Shown: positions 46,917 through 56,864, counted from the stretch's first letter. The stretch is 64,000 nt of DNA from Microbacterium sp. CFH 31415 (GCF_022538185.1 NZ_JAKYXC010000009.1:1-64000); one strand, 5' to 3'. The notes: generated from the sequence alone by a model not told the origin. Numbers and translations: made by a program.

Positions 46917-47738
46917 ATGACGCGCTACCTCGTTGTGCCGCAATGGCAGGGAAGCCCCTCCTCACGGGCGATGCAGCTCATCGACGGCGCGTACGCGATC
47001 GCCGGCGACCTGCCTCGCGCGGCGACCACGATCCTCGACGTGCCCATGGAGGCCGGCGAGGCCCTCGGCACCGGCGTGCATCGGCTGAGCAGCCTGCAGC
47101 GCGTGCGCGAGCTGATCGCGGCGGCACTCGACTCGTCGGCGGAGCCGGTGTTGACCGTGGGCGGCGACTGCGGCGTGGCCGTCGAGCCCATCGCCCACGC
47201 TGCGCGCCGCGTTCCGCGGCTGGCGGTGGTGTGGATGGATGCTCACCCCGACCTGAACTCCCCCGAGACCTCTCCCTCCGGGGCGTTCGCCGGAATGGCG
47301 CTGCGTGCGGTGCTCGGCGAAGGAGCGCCGCAGCTGGCCCTCCCCGAGGGTGCGGTCGCACCCGAGCGCACGTTCGTCGTGGGCGCGCGGTCGTACGACG
47401 ATGCCGAGATCGAGGCGGTGACGGCGCTCGGCGTGACCGCGCTCGACGTCGACGCGCTGCGCGACCCGGCCGCGCTCGCTGCCGCGGTGCGCGGCAGCGG
47501 GGCGGACGCCGTGTACATCCATGTCGACGTCGACGTGCTCGATCCCGCCGAGATCGCGGGCAACGCCCACCCCGAGCCGTTCGGACTGGCGGTGGCGGAG
47601 CTCACCGCGGCGATCGCGGCCGTGCGCGCGGAGCTGCCGCTCGCCGGCGCCTCCCTTGCGGGCTACTCCCCGGCATCGGCGGCATCGGCCACCGACGATC
47701 TCGGGGCCATCCTGCGCGTCGTCGGGGCGCTCGCGTGA
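46917..47738 (+). CDS. Arginase/ureohydrolase family protein
   Basis: 273 residues from ATG 46917 (GAGAGGATGAGGGG upstream). Binuclear metal site residues are visible: GGDCGVAVEPIAH, WMDAHPDLNSPE and HVDVDVLDPAEIAGNAHPEPFG. The GGDC in place of GGDH is typical of a divergent subgroup of actinobacterial arginase-like proteins. It probably hydrolyses a guanidino compound, but the exact substrate is not clear. Overlaps the next gene by GTGA. Confidence 0.85.
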   Translation: MTRYLVVPQWQGSPSSRAMQLIDGAYAIAGDLPRAATTILDVPMEAGEALGTGVHRLSSLQRVRELIAAALDSSAEPVLTVGGDCGVAVEPIAHAARRVPRLAVVWMDAHPDLNSPETSPSGAFAGMALRAVLGEGAPQLALPEGAVAPERTFVVGARSYDDAEIEAVTALGVTALDVDALRDPAALAAAVRGSGADAVYIHVDVDVLDPAEIAGNAHPEPFGLAVAELTAAIAAVRAELPLAGASLAGYSPASAASATDDLGAILRVVGALA

Positions 47739-48193
47739 GTCCGATCACGACACCCCCTCGGGGGTGGCGCGCACGCGCCGACCTCGCCGTCGAGCGGGGG
47801 CGACGCATCGACCGAGTCATCCCGGCGTTTCTGCTGGACTCCCCCATCAGCCTCGTCGGCTACGCCTACGGCACCGCCGTCGGCTGGGTGTGGGGCACGC
47901 TGTGGAGCACGGGCCGGATCGAGCGTCGCGAGGGCCTGTGGGTGTTCCGCGGCATGCCGGCGTGGACGTTCGCGAGGGGCGGGGTGTGCGTGGGCGGCTG
48001 CTTCCTCACCGGCGACGGCCGGGTGAGCGACAACCTGCTGCGGCACGAAGCGGTGCACAAGGCGCAATGGCGACGGTACGGACTCCTCATGCCGTTCCTC
48101 TACCTCTTGGCCGGCCGCGATCCGCTGCGCAACCGGTTCGAGATCCTCGCCGGCCTCGAGGACGGCAACTACGTGCCCCGCGGCGCGGCCTGA
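47735..48193 (+). CDS. Small HExxH protein (DUF4157-like zincin fold)
   Basis: 152 residues from GTG 47735, coupled to the upstream arginase-like gene. A membrane-like segment (about 36-58) precedes the motif HEAVH at residues 104-108 in LRHEAVHKAQWRRYG, and a conserved Glu at about 136 in NRFEILAGLEDGNY. HExxH...Gln-Trp...G...E is the pattern of the small DUF4157-like zinc peptidase fold. Related proteins are often labelled Fe-S oxidoreductase, but only two Cys (CVGGC) are present. Function unknown. Confidence 0.8.
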   Translation: MSPITTPPRGWRARADLAVERGRRIDRVIPAFLLDSPISLVGYAYGTAVGWVWGTLWSTGRIERREGLWVFRGMPAWTFARGGVCVGGCFLTGDGRVSDNLLRHEAVHKAQWRRYGLLMPFLYLLAGRDPLRNRFEILAGLEDGNYVPRGAA

Positions 48194-48218
48194 CGCCACC
48201 GCAGACCGGGCGCGGACG

Positions 48219-48680
48219 TCAGCGCGAGGTCGTGAGGCCGTACTCGGCGGGCGTGTGGATCGACGTCGGCGCGATGCCCATGCCCGTGAGGTGATCGACG
48301 ATGTCGGCGGTGCCGAGGTAGCCGCCGAGCAGGTGGATGCGGGTCTGGTCGTCTTCGGCGCACAGCATCTCGTCTGCCCACCCGTTCACCGCGCGGGCGA
48401 GCGCCTCGCCGGGGGCACAGCCTCGGCTCGTGCCGGGGGCGCCCGACCGGCGCGAGCGGTCGAGCCAGGTCAGGACCATGCGACTGGGAACCGTGATGTG
48501 GGCCTGCCACGAGGCATCCGGAATCTCCACGAACACACGGCCCGTCGAGCAGATCGGCAGCGTGGCGAGCACGACCTGCAGCTCGGCGAGCGAGGACTCG
48601 TCGGCCGTGATCAGGTGCTGGACGCGCGTGTGCCGTGAAGAACGGCAGGCCGCGACGCTGTGCTCGGTGGTGTGGCTCAT
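48219..48680 (-). CDS. SIP-like siderophore-interacting (ferric reductase C-terminal type) protein
   Basis: 153 residues, ATG 48680. It matches the second (NAD(P)H-binding, SIP) domain of siderophore-interacting proteins: HLITADESSLAELQVVLATLP near the start, then an LTWLDRSRR segment and GYLGTADIVDHL late. The flavin-binding domain is absent, so this is a stand-alone half, which is common in actinobacteria. A likely iron box upstream supports an iron-related role. Confidence 0.72.
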   Translation of the reverse strand: MSHTTEHSVAACRSSRHTRVQHLITADESSLAELQVVLATLPICSTGRVFVEIPDASWQAHITVPSRMVLTWLDRSRRSGAPGTSRGCAPGEALARAVNGWADEMLCAEDDQTRIHLLGGYLGTADIVDHLTGMGIAPTSIHTPAEYGLTTSR

Positions 48681-48689
48681 GACACCCCC

Positions 48690-48722
48690 ACTATACCCGC
48701 TATGAAGGGTTGCCTAACCTCA
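48690..48722 (-). promoter_or_regulatory. Promoter of the SIP-like gene with DtxR/IdeR-type iron box
   Basis: On the minus strand TGAGGTTAGGCAACCCTTC (48722-48704) matches the DtxR/IdeR consensus (TTAGGTTAGGCTAACCTAA) at about 14 of 19 positions. TATAGT (48695-48690) is a good -10, with TTAGGC 16 bases upstream as the -35, inside the box. Iron-loaded repressor binding would block this promoter. The ATG lies 9 bases after the -10, so the mRNA has almost no leader. Confidence 0.65.
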
Positions 48723-48736
48723 CACGCAACATGCGG

Positions 48737-49468
48737 TCACCGCGGGCGCAGCAGCACCTGCTGCAGCTCGGCGATCTCGTCGTCGGCGAATCCGTGCGCG
48801 CGCAGGTAGTCGGCCGGCGAGCCGAAACGCGTCGTGACGTCGTCGAGCAGGGCCTGCATCACCGGGGCGGGCGACCGCGTGGCGAGGTCTTCGAGGTGCG
48901 TCGCCTCGGGGTGCATCGCACGCAGCAGCTGCACGACCCGGCGGTTGCGCCACTCGGGCAGCAGAACCTCGGTGCGCGCGTAGTCGGCGACGACGGCGTC
49001 GAGGTCGACGCCCGCGGCCGCGAGGGTCAGCGCGACGGTGACGCCGGTGCGGTCCTTCCCCACCGTGCAATGCACGAGCACCGGCTGGTCGGTCACGATC
49101 CCGCGCACGACGTCGACCACGCCCGCCGACGAGTCGTCCACGAGCTGCCGGTACATCTCGTCGAGGCTGATGTCGTCGGCGAAGAAGGACTCGACCGAGC
49201 CGAGGAACAGCGGCACGCGCTGCGTGACGATCTCGAGGCCGTCGATGCGACTGGGCGCGTGCGCCACCTCGTCGTCGGCGCGCAGGTCGATGATGCGACG
49301 CAGCCCGAGCCCACCGAGAGCGGCGGTGCCGTGCTCGTCGAGCTGGGCGAGGTTGCCCGAGCGGAAGAGCACGCCGTGCCGCGTGATCGACGCACCTGCG
49401 GGCAGACCGCCCACGTCGCGGAGGTTGACCGCCCCCGAGACGACCGGATCGTCGGGGTCCGTCACCAT
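48737..49468 (-). CDS. Tyrosine phosphatase (Y_phosphatase3 family)
   Basis: 243 residues from ATG 49468; GTG 49465 would give a GTGA overlap with the AhpD stop and may be the real start. The P-loop HCTVGKDRTG has Cys134 and Arg140, and NLRDVGGLPAG at the N-terminus is the family's hallmark. It dephosphorylates phosphotyrosine or phosphoinositides (mycobacterial PtpB type). Substrate unknown. Coupled to the AhpD-like gene. Confidence 0.9.
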   Translation of the reverse strand: MVTDPDDPVVSGAVNLRDVGGLPAGASITRHGVLFRSGNLAQLDEHGTAALGGLGLRRIIDLRADDEVAHAPSRIDGLEIVTQRVPLFLGSVESFFADDISLDEMYRQLVDDSSAGVVDVVRGIVTDQPVLVHCTVGKDRTGVTVALTLAAAGVDLDAVVADYARTEVLLPEWRNRRVVQLLRAMHPEATHLEDLATRSPAPVMQALLDDVTTRFGSPADYLRAHGFADDEIAELQQVLLRPR

Positions 49469-49971
49469 GCAGCGCCCGAGGCGGCGTCGCGGTCCTCGCC
49501 GGCGAGGTCGTCCCGCGGCGGCACGCTGTACCTGCCCGCGATCGCGACCCGGTTGAACGCGTTGATAGACACCAGGATCCAGCTGAGCGCCACGTACTCC
49601 TGCTCGGTCAGGATCGCGCCGACACGGTCGTAGACGTCATCCGGGATGCCATCCTCGTGGATGAATGCGAACGCTTCGGCGAGTTCGAGTCCCGCCCGCT
49701 CGCGGTCGCTGAAGACCCCCGAGTCGCGCCAGACCGCGATCTGGGTGAGCACGTCGGGACTGACGCCCGCCGCCACCGCCCGCTCGACGTGGACCCGCAC
49801 GCAATAGGCGCAGCCGTTGAGCTGCGAGGTGTGGATCTGGACGAGCTCCTTCAGCCGGTCGTCGAGCCCGCTCTCAGCGGAGATCCCTCCCACGGTCTTC
49901 GAGAACGCGGCGAGCGCCTGGTATGCCGGCGGCGCCGAGCGGGAGAGGTGGACGCGCCGTTCTTCGGTCAT
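49462..49971 (-). CDS. AhpD/carboxymuconolactone decarboxylase-family protein
   Basis: 169 residues. The active site Cys54-Ala-Tyr-Cys57 followed by His61 (CAYCVRVH), preceded by KELVQIHTSQLNG, is the peroxidase-type alkylhydroperoxidase D motif. It probably reduces peroxides using a thiol system. Overlaps the phosphatase gene start. Confidence 0.9.
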   Translation of the reverse strand: MTEERRVHLSRSAPPAYQALAAFSKTVGGISAESGLDDRLKELVQIHTSQLNGCAYCVRVHVERAVAAGVSPDVLTQIAVWRDSGVFSDRERAGLELAEAFAFIHEDGIPDDVYDRVGAILTEQEYVALSWILVSINAFNRVAIAGRYSVPPRDDLAGEDRDAASGAAW

Positions 49972-50163
49972 GCCGCCAGCCTACCCACGCCGGATCGCCC
50001 GGGCCCGGTCCTCGGCGGCGCCGCATCGACCGCGCGCCGCGGCGAACGAGAGGCCTCAGCGATCGGGCGCCGCGGCGAACGGGGCGACTCATCCACCCCG
50101 GGAACGATTAACGCTTCTGTTGCGTTCCGGGTAACGAGGTCCTCGCCTACGGATTCCGTTGAA

Positions 50164-50169
50164 TAGGCT
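50164..50169 (+). promoter_or_regulatory. Possible -10 of the ABC importer operon
   Basis: TAGGCT in GAATAGGCTTGTG, 83 bases before the binding-protein start; the same ATAGGCTTGTG string lies 43 bases before cysK (12640-12650). No clear -35. Confidence 0.35.
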
Positions 50170-50251
50170 TGTGATCCGGCGCGTCGGTCCAACCAATCCG
50201 GGCTGACCCCGGCACCGCACACCGTGCGGATCCCCCTCCGAAAGGATCTCC

Positions 50252-51763
50252 ATGCTTCGTCGCACTGCGATCGCCGCGACTTCGCTCCTCGCCGCCGGCG
50301 CTCTTCTGCTCAGCGCCTGCACGGCCGGCTCCTCCCCGACCCCGAGCGCGACCGCAGCGCCCGACCCCGATGCGTCCGTGGCGATCCGCCTGGTGCTCGA
50401 GCCCGAGAACCTCGACATCCGCCAGACCGCCGGTGCCGCGCTCGACCAGATCCTCATCGACAACGTCTACGAGGGGCTCGTGGCCCGCACGCCCGAGCAG
50501 GAGATCGTGCCCTCGCTCGCGAGTGACTGGAGCGTCTCCCCCGACGGCCTGACCTACACCTTCACGCTGCGCGAGGGCGTGCTCTTCCACGACGGCCAGG
50601 CGCTCACGCCCCAGGACGTCGTGTGGTCGCTCACCACACGCAAGGCGACGCCCGAGTGGCGCGACTCGGCGCGACTGGCCAACGTGACGGCCATCACCGC
50701 CGAGGGGCAGGACATCACCCTCACCCTGGCCCAGCCCGACTCCAGCCTGCTGTGGAACCTGACCGGGCGCGCCGGTCTCGTCTTCAAGGAAGGCGACACG
50801 GTCGACTACAACACCGCCGCCAACGGCACCGGTCCCTTCCGCCTCGACAGCTGGCGTCAGGGCGCGAGCATCACCTTCACGCGCAACGACGAGTACTGGG
50901 GCGACCAGGCGCACGTGGCCGAGGTCGTGTTCGACTACATCCCCGACAACCAGGCCGCGCTCAATGCGGCGCTCGCCGGCGAGGTCGATGTCGTGACCGG
51001 CTACGACGCGAACCTCAAGGACCAGATCGAGGCGAACGGCGACTTCGCGCTCGTGCTCGGCCAGTCCACCGACAAGGGCACCCTGGCGTTCAACCAGCAG
51101 CCCGGCAGCCCGCTGGCCGACAAGCGCGTGCGTCAGGCGATCCGTCAGGCGATCAACCACGACGCGTTCATCGAGGCGCTGGCGTCCGGCGAGACGCAGT
51201 ACGGTCCCATCCCGTCGCTCGACCCGGGCTACGAAGACCTCTCCGACGTAGCCCCGTTCGACCCCGAGGCCGCCCGCGCCCTCCTCGAGGACGCCGGCGC
51301 CGACGACCTCGAGCTCACGCTGAAGATCCCGAACTTCTACTCCACGACGATCCCGCAGATCCTGGTGTCCAACCTCAACGACGTGGGCATCACCCTCGAG
51401 GTCGACTCGGTGGACTTCTCGACGTGGCTCAACGACGTGTACATCAACAAGGACTACGACCTCAGCTTCGTGCTGCACACCGAGGCGCGCGACTTCGAGA
51501 ACTGGGCGAACCCCGACTACTACTTCACCTACGACAACGCCGAGGTGCAGGAGCTGTTCGCCGAGTCGCTCGCGGCGACCGACGAGGACGAGGCGGCCGG
51601 GCTGCTCGCCGAGGCCGCGCGCATCGTCTCCGAAGACGCAGCGGCCGACTGGCTGTACAACGGCGCGTCGGTGGTCGCCGTCGGCACTAACATCACGGGT
51701 ATGCCGTCGATCAACGTGAACGAGCGGCTCGACCTCGGCGAGCTGGCCAAGAGCAACGGGTGA
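50252..51763 (+). CDS. Peptide/nickel-type ABC transporter substrate-binding lipoprotein
   Basis: 503 residues. Lipoprotein signal with lipobox LLLSAC (Cys24 becomes the lipidated residue). The SBP_bac_5 fold follows, with NVYEGLVARTPEQEIVPSLASDWSVSPDGLTYTFTLREGVLFHDGQALTPQDVVWSL and a long C-terminal domain. It captures oligopeptides, nickel or related solutes outside the membrane. AAAGGATCTCC ribosome site. First of five co-directional overlapping genes. Confidence 0.94.
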   Translation: MLRRTAIAATSLLAAGALLLSACTAGSSPTPSATAAPDPDASVAIRLVLEPENLDIRQTAGAALDQILIDNVYEGLVARTPEQEIVPSLASDWSVSPDGLTYTFTLREGVLFHDGQALTPQDVVWSLTTRKATPEWRDSARLANVTAITAEGQDITLTLAQPDSSLLWNLTGRAGLVFKEGDTVDYNTAANGTGPFRLDSWRQGASITFTRNDEYWGDQAHVAEVVFDYIPDNQAALNAALAGEVDVVTGYDANLKDQIEANGDFALVLGQSTDKGTLAFNQQPGSPLADKRVRQAIRQAINHDAFIEALASGETQYGPIPSLDPGYEDLSDVAPFDPEAARALLEDAGADDLELTLKIPNFYSTTIPQILVSNLNDVGITLEVDSVDFSTWLNDVYINKDYDLSFVLHTEARDFENWANPDYYFTYDNAEVQELFAESLAATDEDEAAGLLAEAARIVSEDAAADWLYNGASVVAVGTNITGMPSINVNERLDLGELAKSNG

Positions 51764-52710
51764 TCCGATACACGCTGACGCGTCTTGCCCTGCTTCTGCT
51801 CGGCTTGCTCGTCGCCAGCGTGCTCATCTTCCTCTCGCTGCGCGTCCTCCCCGGTGACGTCGCCCAGCTGATCGCCGGGGTCAACAGCAGCCCCGGCCAG
51901 GTGGAGGCGATCCGCGAGCGGCTCGGCCTCGACCAGCCCGTGCCGACGCAGTACCTCGACTGGATCGGCGGCGTCCTCCGCGGCGACCTGGGCAGCTCGC
52001 TGCTCACGGGCACCGCCGTCGCCGACGAACTCGTACAGAAGGCGCAGGTGACGGTGCCGCTCGGCATCATGTCCCTCACGATCGCCGTCGTCTTCAGCGT
52101 GCCGCTGGGCGTGCTGTCGGCGATGCGCCGCGGTCGTCCCGACGGCACCGCGCTGAGCGTCGGCGCGCAGACCCTCGCCGCGGTGCCGGTGGTGTGGGCC
52201 GGCATGATGCTCGTCGTCGTCTTCGCCGTGTGGCTCGGCTGGCTGCCCGCCCAGGGCTTCCCCCGCGCGGGCTGGCAGGATCCGTGGGCGGCGTTCCGCG
52301 CGCTGCTCCTGCCCGCGCTCACGATCGGCATCGTCGAGGGCGCCATGCTCATGCGCTTCGTGCGCAGCGCGACGCTGCAGGCCGTCGGCCAGGACCACGT
52401 CCGCACCGGTGCCGCAAAGGGCCTCACCCGCAACGCCGCACTCATCCGCCACGGCCTCCCCGACGTAGGCCTGTCGGTGATCACCGTCCTCGGCCTGCAG
52501 GTCGCCGGCATCATCGTCGGCGCGGTGATCATCGAGCAGCTGTTCACCCTCCCCGGCATCGGCCGTATGCTCGTCGCCGACGTGAGCGCCCGCGATCTGC
52601 CCAAGGTGCAGGGCGAGCTCCTCGTGCTCACCGGCTTCGTGCTGATCATCGGCTTCGTCGTCGACCTCACCCACCGTCTCATCGATCCGAGGCAGCGGGA
52701 GGCGACATGA
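51760..52710 (+). CDS. ABC transporter permease (DppB type)
   Basis: 316 residues, GTG overlapping the binding-protein stop. Six-helix permease with the N-terminal MIRYTLTRLALLLLGLLVASVLIFLSLRVLPGD and the cytoplasmic EAA loop (DHVRTGAAKGLTRNAALIRHGL) that docks on the ATPase. Together with the next gene it forms the channel. Confidence 0.94.
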   Translation: MIRYTLTRLALLLLGLLVASVLIFLSLRVLPGDVAQLIAGVNSSPGQVEAIRERLGLDQPVPTQYLDWIGGVLRGDLGSSLLTGTAVADELVQKAQVTVPLGIMSLTIAVVFSVPLGVLSAMRRGRPDGTALSVGAQTLAAVPVVWAGMMLVVVFAVWLGWLPAQGFPRAGWQDPWAAFRALLLPALTIGIVEGAMLMRFVRSATLQAVGQDHVRTGAAKGLTRNAALIRHGLPDVGLSVITVLGLQVAGIIVGAVIIEQLFTLPGIGRMLVADVSARDLPKVQGELLVLTGFVLIIGFVVDLTHRLIDPRQREAT

Positions 52711-53645
52711 GCGGTCTGCTGAAGAAAGCGGAGACGGATGCCGCGGCCGACGCCGCGCCGTCGCGGTGGGCGTGGCTCGGCCGGCTGTGGCGCCTCTCGA
52801 CGGGCCGCTTCGGCCTGATCGTCGTGATCGTCGTCGTCACGGCGGCGGTCGTCGCCCGGTTCTGGACGCCGTTCGACCCCCAGCAGGTCGACATCTCATC
52901 GCGGTGGCTGCCGCCGGGCTGGCCGCACGTGCTCGGCACCGATGCGGCGGGTCGCGACATCCTGAGCCTGCTCATGGCCGGCGCACGCACCACGATCCTC
53001 GTCGCCGTCGGAGCGGGGATCGTCGCGACGATCATCGGCATCGCGCTCGCCTCGCTCGGCGCGCTCACCGCGCGATGGGTGCGCGAGTCGGTGGCGGTGT
53101 TCGTCGACATCCTCATCGCGTTCCCGGTGCTGATCATCGCCATGATGATCTCGGCCGTGTGGGGCGGCTCGTTGTGGGTCGTGATCTGGGCGGTGGGTAT
53201 CGGCTTCGGCGTGAACATCGCCCGGGTGACGAGACCCGAGCTGCGCCGCGTGCTGCACAGCGACTTCGTCGTCGCCGGCCGCGCCTCGGGGCTCACTCCC
53301 GCACAGAACCTCATCCGCCATCTGCTGCCGAACGTCGCTCCGGTGTTCATCGTGCAGCTGTCGTGGGGCATGGCCGTCGCCGTGCTCGCCGAGGCGGGCC
53401 TGTCGTACCTGGGCTTCGGCGCCCCCGTGACCGAGCCCTCGTGGGGCCTGCTGCTGGCCGAGCTGCAGCAGTTCATCACGGTGCACCCGCTGTCGGTGGT
53501 GTGGCCTGGCCTCGCGATCACGCTGACGGTCCTGGGGCTCAACCTGCTGGGTGACGGGCTCCGCGAGGCGACCGATCCGACGCTGGCGCATGCGCGCGGG
53601 GCTGGACGCGTCGCGCGCACCCATGTGCCGGAGGTGGTCGCGTGA
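52707..53645 (+). CDS. ABC transporter permease (DppC type)
   Basis: 312 residues, ATG overlapping the upstream stop (ATGA). The DppC pattern HVLGTDAAGRDILSLLMAGARTTILVA is present and the EAA loop is at FVVAGRASGLTPAQNLIRHLLPNV. Six helices. Pairs with the preceding permease. Confidence 0.94.
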   Translation: MSGLLKKAETDAAADAAPSRWAWLGRLWRLSTGRFGLIVVIVVVTAAVVARFWTPFDPQQVDISSRWLPPGWPHVLGTDAAGRDILSLLMAGARTTILVAVGAGIVATIIGIALASLGALTARWVRESVAVFVDILIAFPVLIIAMMISAVWGGSLWVVIWAVGIGFGVNIARVTRPELRRVLHSDFVVAGRASGLTPAQNLIRHLLPNVAPVFIVQLSWGMAVAVLAEAGLSYLGFGAPVTEPSWGLLLAELQQFITVHPLSVVWPGLAITLTVLGLNLLGDGLREATDPTLAHARGAGRVARTHVPEVVA

Positions 53646-54441
53646 GCCTCGAGGTGCAGGACCTCACGATCGAGATCGGCGGCCGGCGAGTCGTCGACGG
53701 GGTCGGCTTCGCGGTGCCCGACGGCGCGCGCGTCGGGCTCATCGGCGAGTCCGGGTCGGGCAAGTCGCTGACGGCGCTCGCGATCCTCGGGCTGCTGCCC
53801 GACGGCGCGACCGCGACCGGCAGTATCCGCTGGAACGGCCGCGAGCTCGTGGGTCTCCCCGACCGCGAGCTCGCCGCGCTGCGCGGCGACGAGATCGGCA
53901 TCGTCTTCCAGGAGCCCCGCACGGCGCTCAATCCGATCCGCACCGTGGGCCGTCAGATCGCCGAGTCGATCCGCATCCACGAGAAGGCAACGAGACGGGA
54001 TGCCGCGGCCCGCGCTGTGGCCGAGGCCTCCCGTGTCGCCCTCCCCGACCCGGAGCGCATCGTCTCGCGCTACCCGCACCAGCTGTCAGGCGGCCAGCGC
54101 CAGCGCGTGGCGATAGCGATGGCGCTCGCGTGCCGGCCGCGCCTGCTCATCGCCGACGAGCCGACGACGGCGCTCGACGTGACGATCCAGGCCGAGATAC
54201 TCGAACTGCTGCTCTCGCTCGTGCGCGACGACGGCATGTCGCTCGTCTTCATCACCCACGATCTGGCGGTGCTCTCTCAGATCGCCACACACGGGGTGGT
54301 GCTCGAAGACGGCCGCGTGGTGGAGGACGCGCCGGTGTCGCAGCTGCTCACCGCGCCCTCCTCGCCGGTCACCCAGGGCCTGCTGCGCGATGCGACGGCG
54401 ACGTTGTGGCGCCCCGGTGGCGCACCCGCGGGAGGTGCCGC

Positions 54442-54445
<4 letters not shown>
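53642..54445 (+). CDS. ABC transporter ATP-binding protein (DppD type)
   Basis: 267 residues, GTG overlapping the upstream stop. Walker [10 protein letters not shown]-loop [11 protein letters not shown], signature LSGGQRQR, Walker [13 protein letters not shown] and H-loop ITHDL are all present. The C-terminus lacks the long iron-sulfur-type extension of some Dpp ATPases. It supplies one half of the ATPase pair. Confidence 0.95.
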
Positions 54446-55242
<797 letters not shown>

Positions 55243-55357
55243 CCGCGGCGCGGCCGTCCGCGCGGGCTCTGCTGCTGCGGCACCGAGCAGCGACGTCGTC
55301 ATGCGGACGCGCTGGCGCGATGCGCCCACCGTCGGACCTCGCCGCTAGCCTCTGACC

Positions 55358-56431
55358 ATGGCCCACGCGATCGTCCCCCCGTACCTGCTCGCCCGCATCG
55401 CCGCCGTGCAGGAGCCCACGTGGGCCAAGGCGGCCGAGGCGGCCCGGTCGACACTGGCGGCGCCGCGCGAGTACCGTCCGGTGCGCTCGCGACTGCGGCT
55501 GTCGATCGAAGACGATGGCACCCTGGTCGCCGAAGCCACCCCCGCCCCCGACCGGGAGATCTCCGACGCGCAACAGAAGGAGCAGCTCCCCGGCGTGAAG
55601 GTGAGGGGCGAAGACGACCCGCCGACCGGCGACACCGCCGTGGACCAGGCGTTCGACGGACTCGGCGCGACGTTCGACTTCCTGTGGGACGCCTTCGCTC
55701 GCGACAGCATCGACGGCTCGGGCGGCTCGCTCCTGTCGACCGTGCACTACGGCGAGAACTACGACAACGCGTTCTGGAACGGCGAGCGCATGGTGTTCGG
55801 CGACGGCGACGGCGAGGTCTTCTCCGGGTTCACCGGATCGCTCACCGTCATCGCGCACGAACTCGCCCACGGCGTCATCGAAGACGAGGGCGGCCTGCTC
55901 TACCGCGGCCAGTCGGGTGCGCTCAACGAGTCGTTCGCCGACGTCGTCGGTGCGCTCGCCGAGCAGCACCATCTCGGGCAGACCGCTGACCAGGCGTCGT
56001 GGCTCATCGGCGAAGGCATCTTCACGGATGCGGTGGAAGGTCGGGCGCTGCGCTCCATGGCCGCACCCGGCACGGCGTACGACGACGACGTGCTCGGCCG
56101 CGACCCGCAGCCCGCGCACATGCGCGACTTCGTCGTGACCCGCGACGACAACGGCGGCGTGCACATCAACTCCGGCATCCCGAATCACGCGTTCTATCTC
56201 CTGGCCACCGCGCTCGGCGGGCACGCGTGGGAACGTGCAGGCCTGATCTGGTATCGCGCGCTCGGCGGCGCCCTGCCGTCGACGGCCGACTTCTCGACCT
56301 TCGCGAACGCCACCCTGGCGGCCGCCGCCGCGGAGTACGGTGAGGAGTCGGAGGAGGTCGCCGCCGTCCGGGCCGCCTGGACGAGCGTCGGCGTGATCGA
56401 CGATGCACGAGCCGCAGAGACCGCTGCCTGA
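55358..56431 (+). CDS. Protealysin-like M4 metallopeptidase
   Basis: 357 residues. It has no signal peptide. It starts MAHAIVPPYLLARIA, matching the short protealysin-type propeptide (PPYML/PPYLL motif). The zinc motif HELAH is at residues 167-171, the third ligand Glu191 is in NESFADVVG, and the active-site His follows in NSGIPNHAFYLLA. Such enzymes are cytosolic or released without a Sec signal and cleave, for example, actin in host-associated bacteria. Its 3' end overlaps an inhibitor-like gene by 29 bases. Confidence 0.92.
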   Translation: MAHAIVPPYLLARIAAVQEPTWAKAAEAARSTLAAPREYRPVRSRLRLSIEDDGTLVAEATPAPDREISDAQQKEQLPGVKVRGEDDPPTGDTAVDQAFDGLGATFDFLWDAFARDSIDGSGGSLLSTVHYGENYDNAFWNGERMVFGDGDGEVFSGFTGSLTVIAHELAHGVIEDEGGLLYRGQSGALNESFADVVGALAEQHHLGQTADQASWLIGEGIFTDAVEGRALRSMAAPGTAYDDDVLGRDPQPAHMRDFVVTRDDNGGVHINSGIPNHAFYLLATALGGHAWERAGLIWYRALGGALPSTADFSTFANATLAAAAAEYGEESEEVAAVRAAWTSVGVIDDARAAETAA

Positions 56432-56864
56432 CGCGCCCCACGGCGCACGTCCCGCCGCCCGTTCGCCGCGCCCGTCGCCGACGCCCTCGCCGGGGCCTTC
56501 GCCCGAGCCCCCCGTCCGCGGCGAGCAGCCGGCACCGCCCGCGGAGGACGACACGAGCGCCAAGCTCCCGGTCTCGGTGACCGTGACACGCTCGGGCGGG
56601 TTCGCAGGCCTGTCGCGCGAGTGGCGCGCCGAGGCGGACGGGTCCGACGCCGAGCGGTGGCGCGCGCTGATCGAGGGGTGCCCGTGGGAGGCGGTGGCGA
56701 TCCTGCGCGACGACGCCGGCGCCGACCGCTTCGTGTGGCGTCTCGACGCCCGGTGCGGCGAGCGTGCACGCGAGGCCGAGCTCGCCGACGCCGACGCCCG
56801 GGGTCCGTGGCGTGAGCTCATCGACGCTGTGAAGGACGCCGCAGCCTCCTCACCGCGGCGCTGA
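56403..56864 (+). CDS. Emfourin-like M4 peptidase inhibitor
   Basis: 153 residues, ATG inside the end of the peptidase gene (29-base overlap). About 55 Pro/Ala-rich residues are followed by a compact domain beginning VSVTVTRSGGFAGLSREW and ending in a helix (RGPWRELIDAVKDA). This beta-strand/RxGGFAG/helix layout resembles emfourin, the inhibitor co-transcribed with protealysin in Serratia. The Pro-rich lead may be a linker or may not be translated if a later start is used. Confidence 0.75.
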   Translation: MHEPQRPLPDAPHGARPAARSPRPSPTPSPGPSPEPPVRGEQPAPPAEDDTSAKLPVSVTVTRSGGFAGLSREWRAEADGSDAERWRALIEGCPWEAVAILRDDAGADRFVWRLDARCGERAREAELADADARGPWRELIDAVKDAAASSPRR

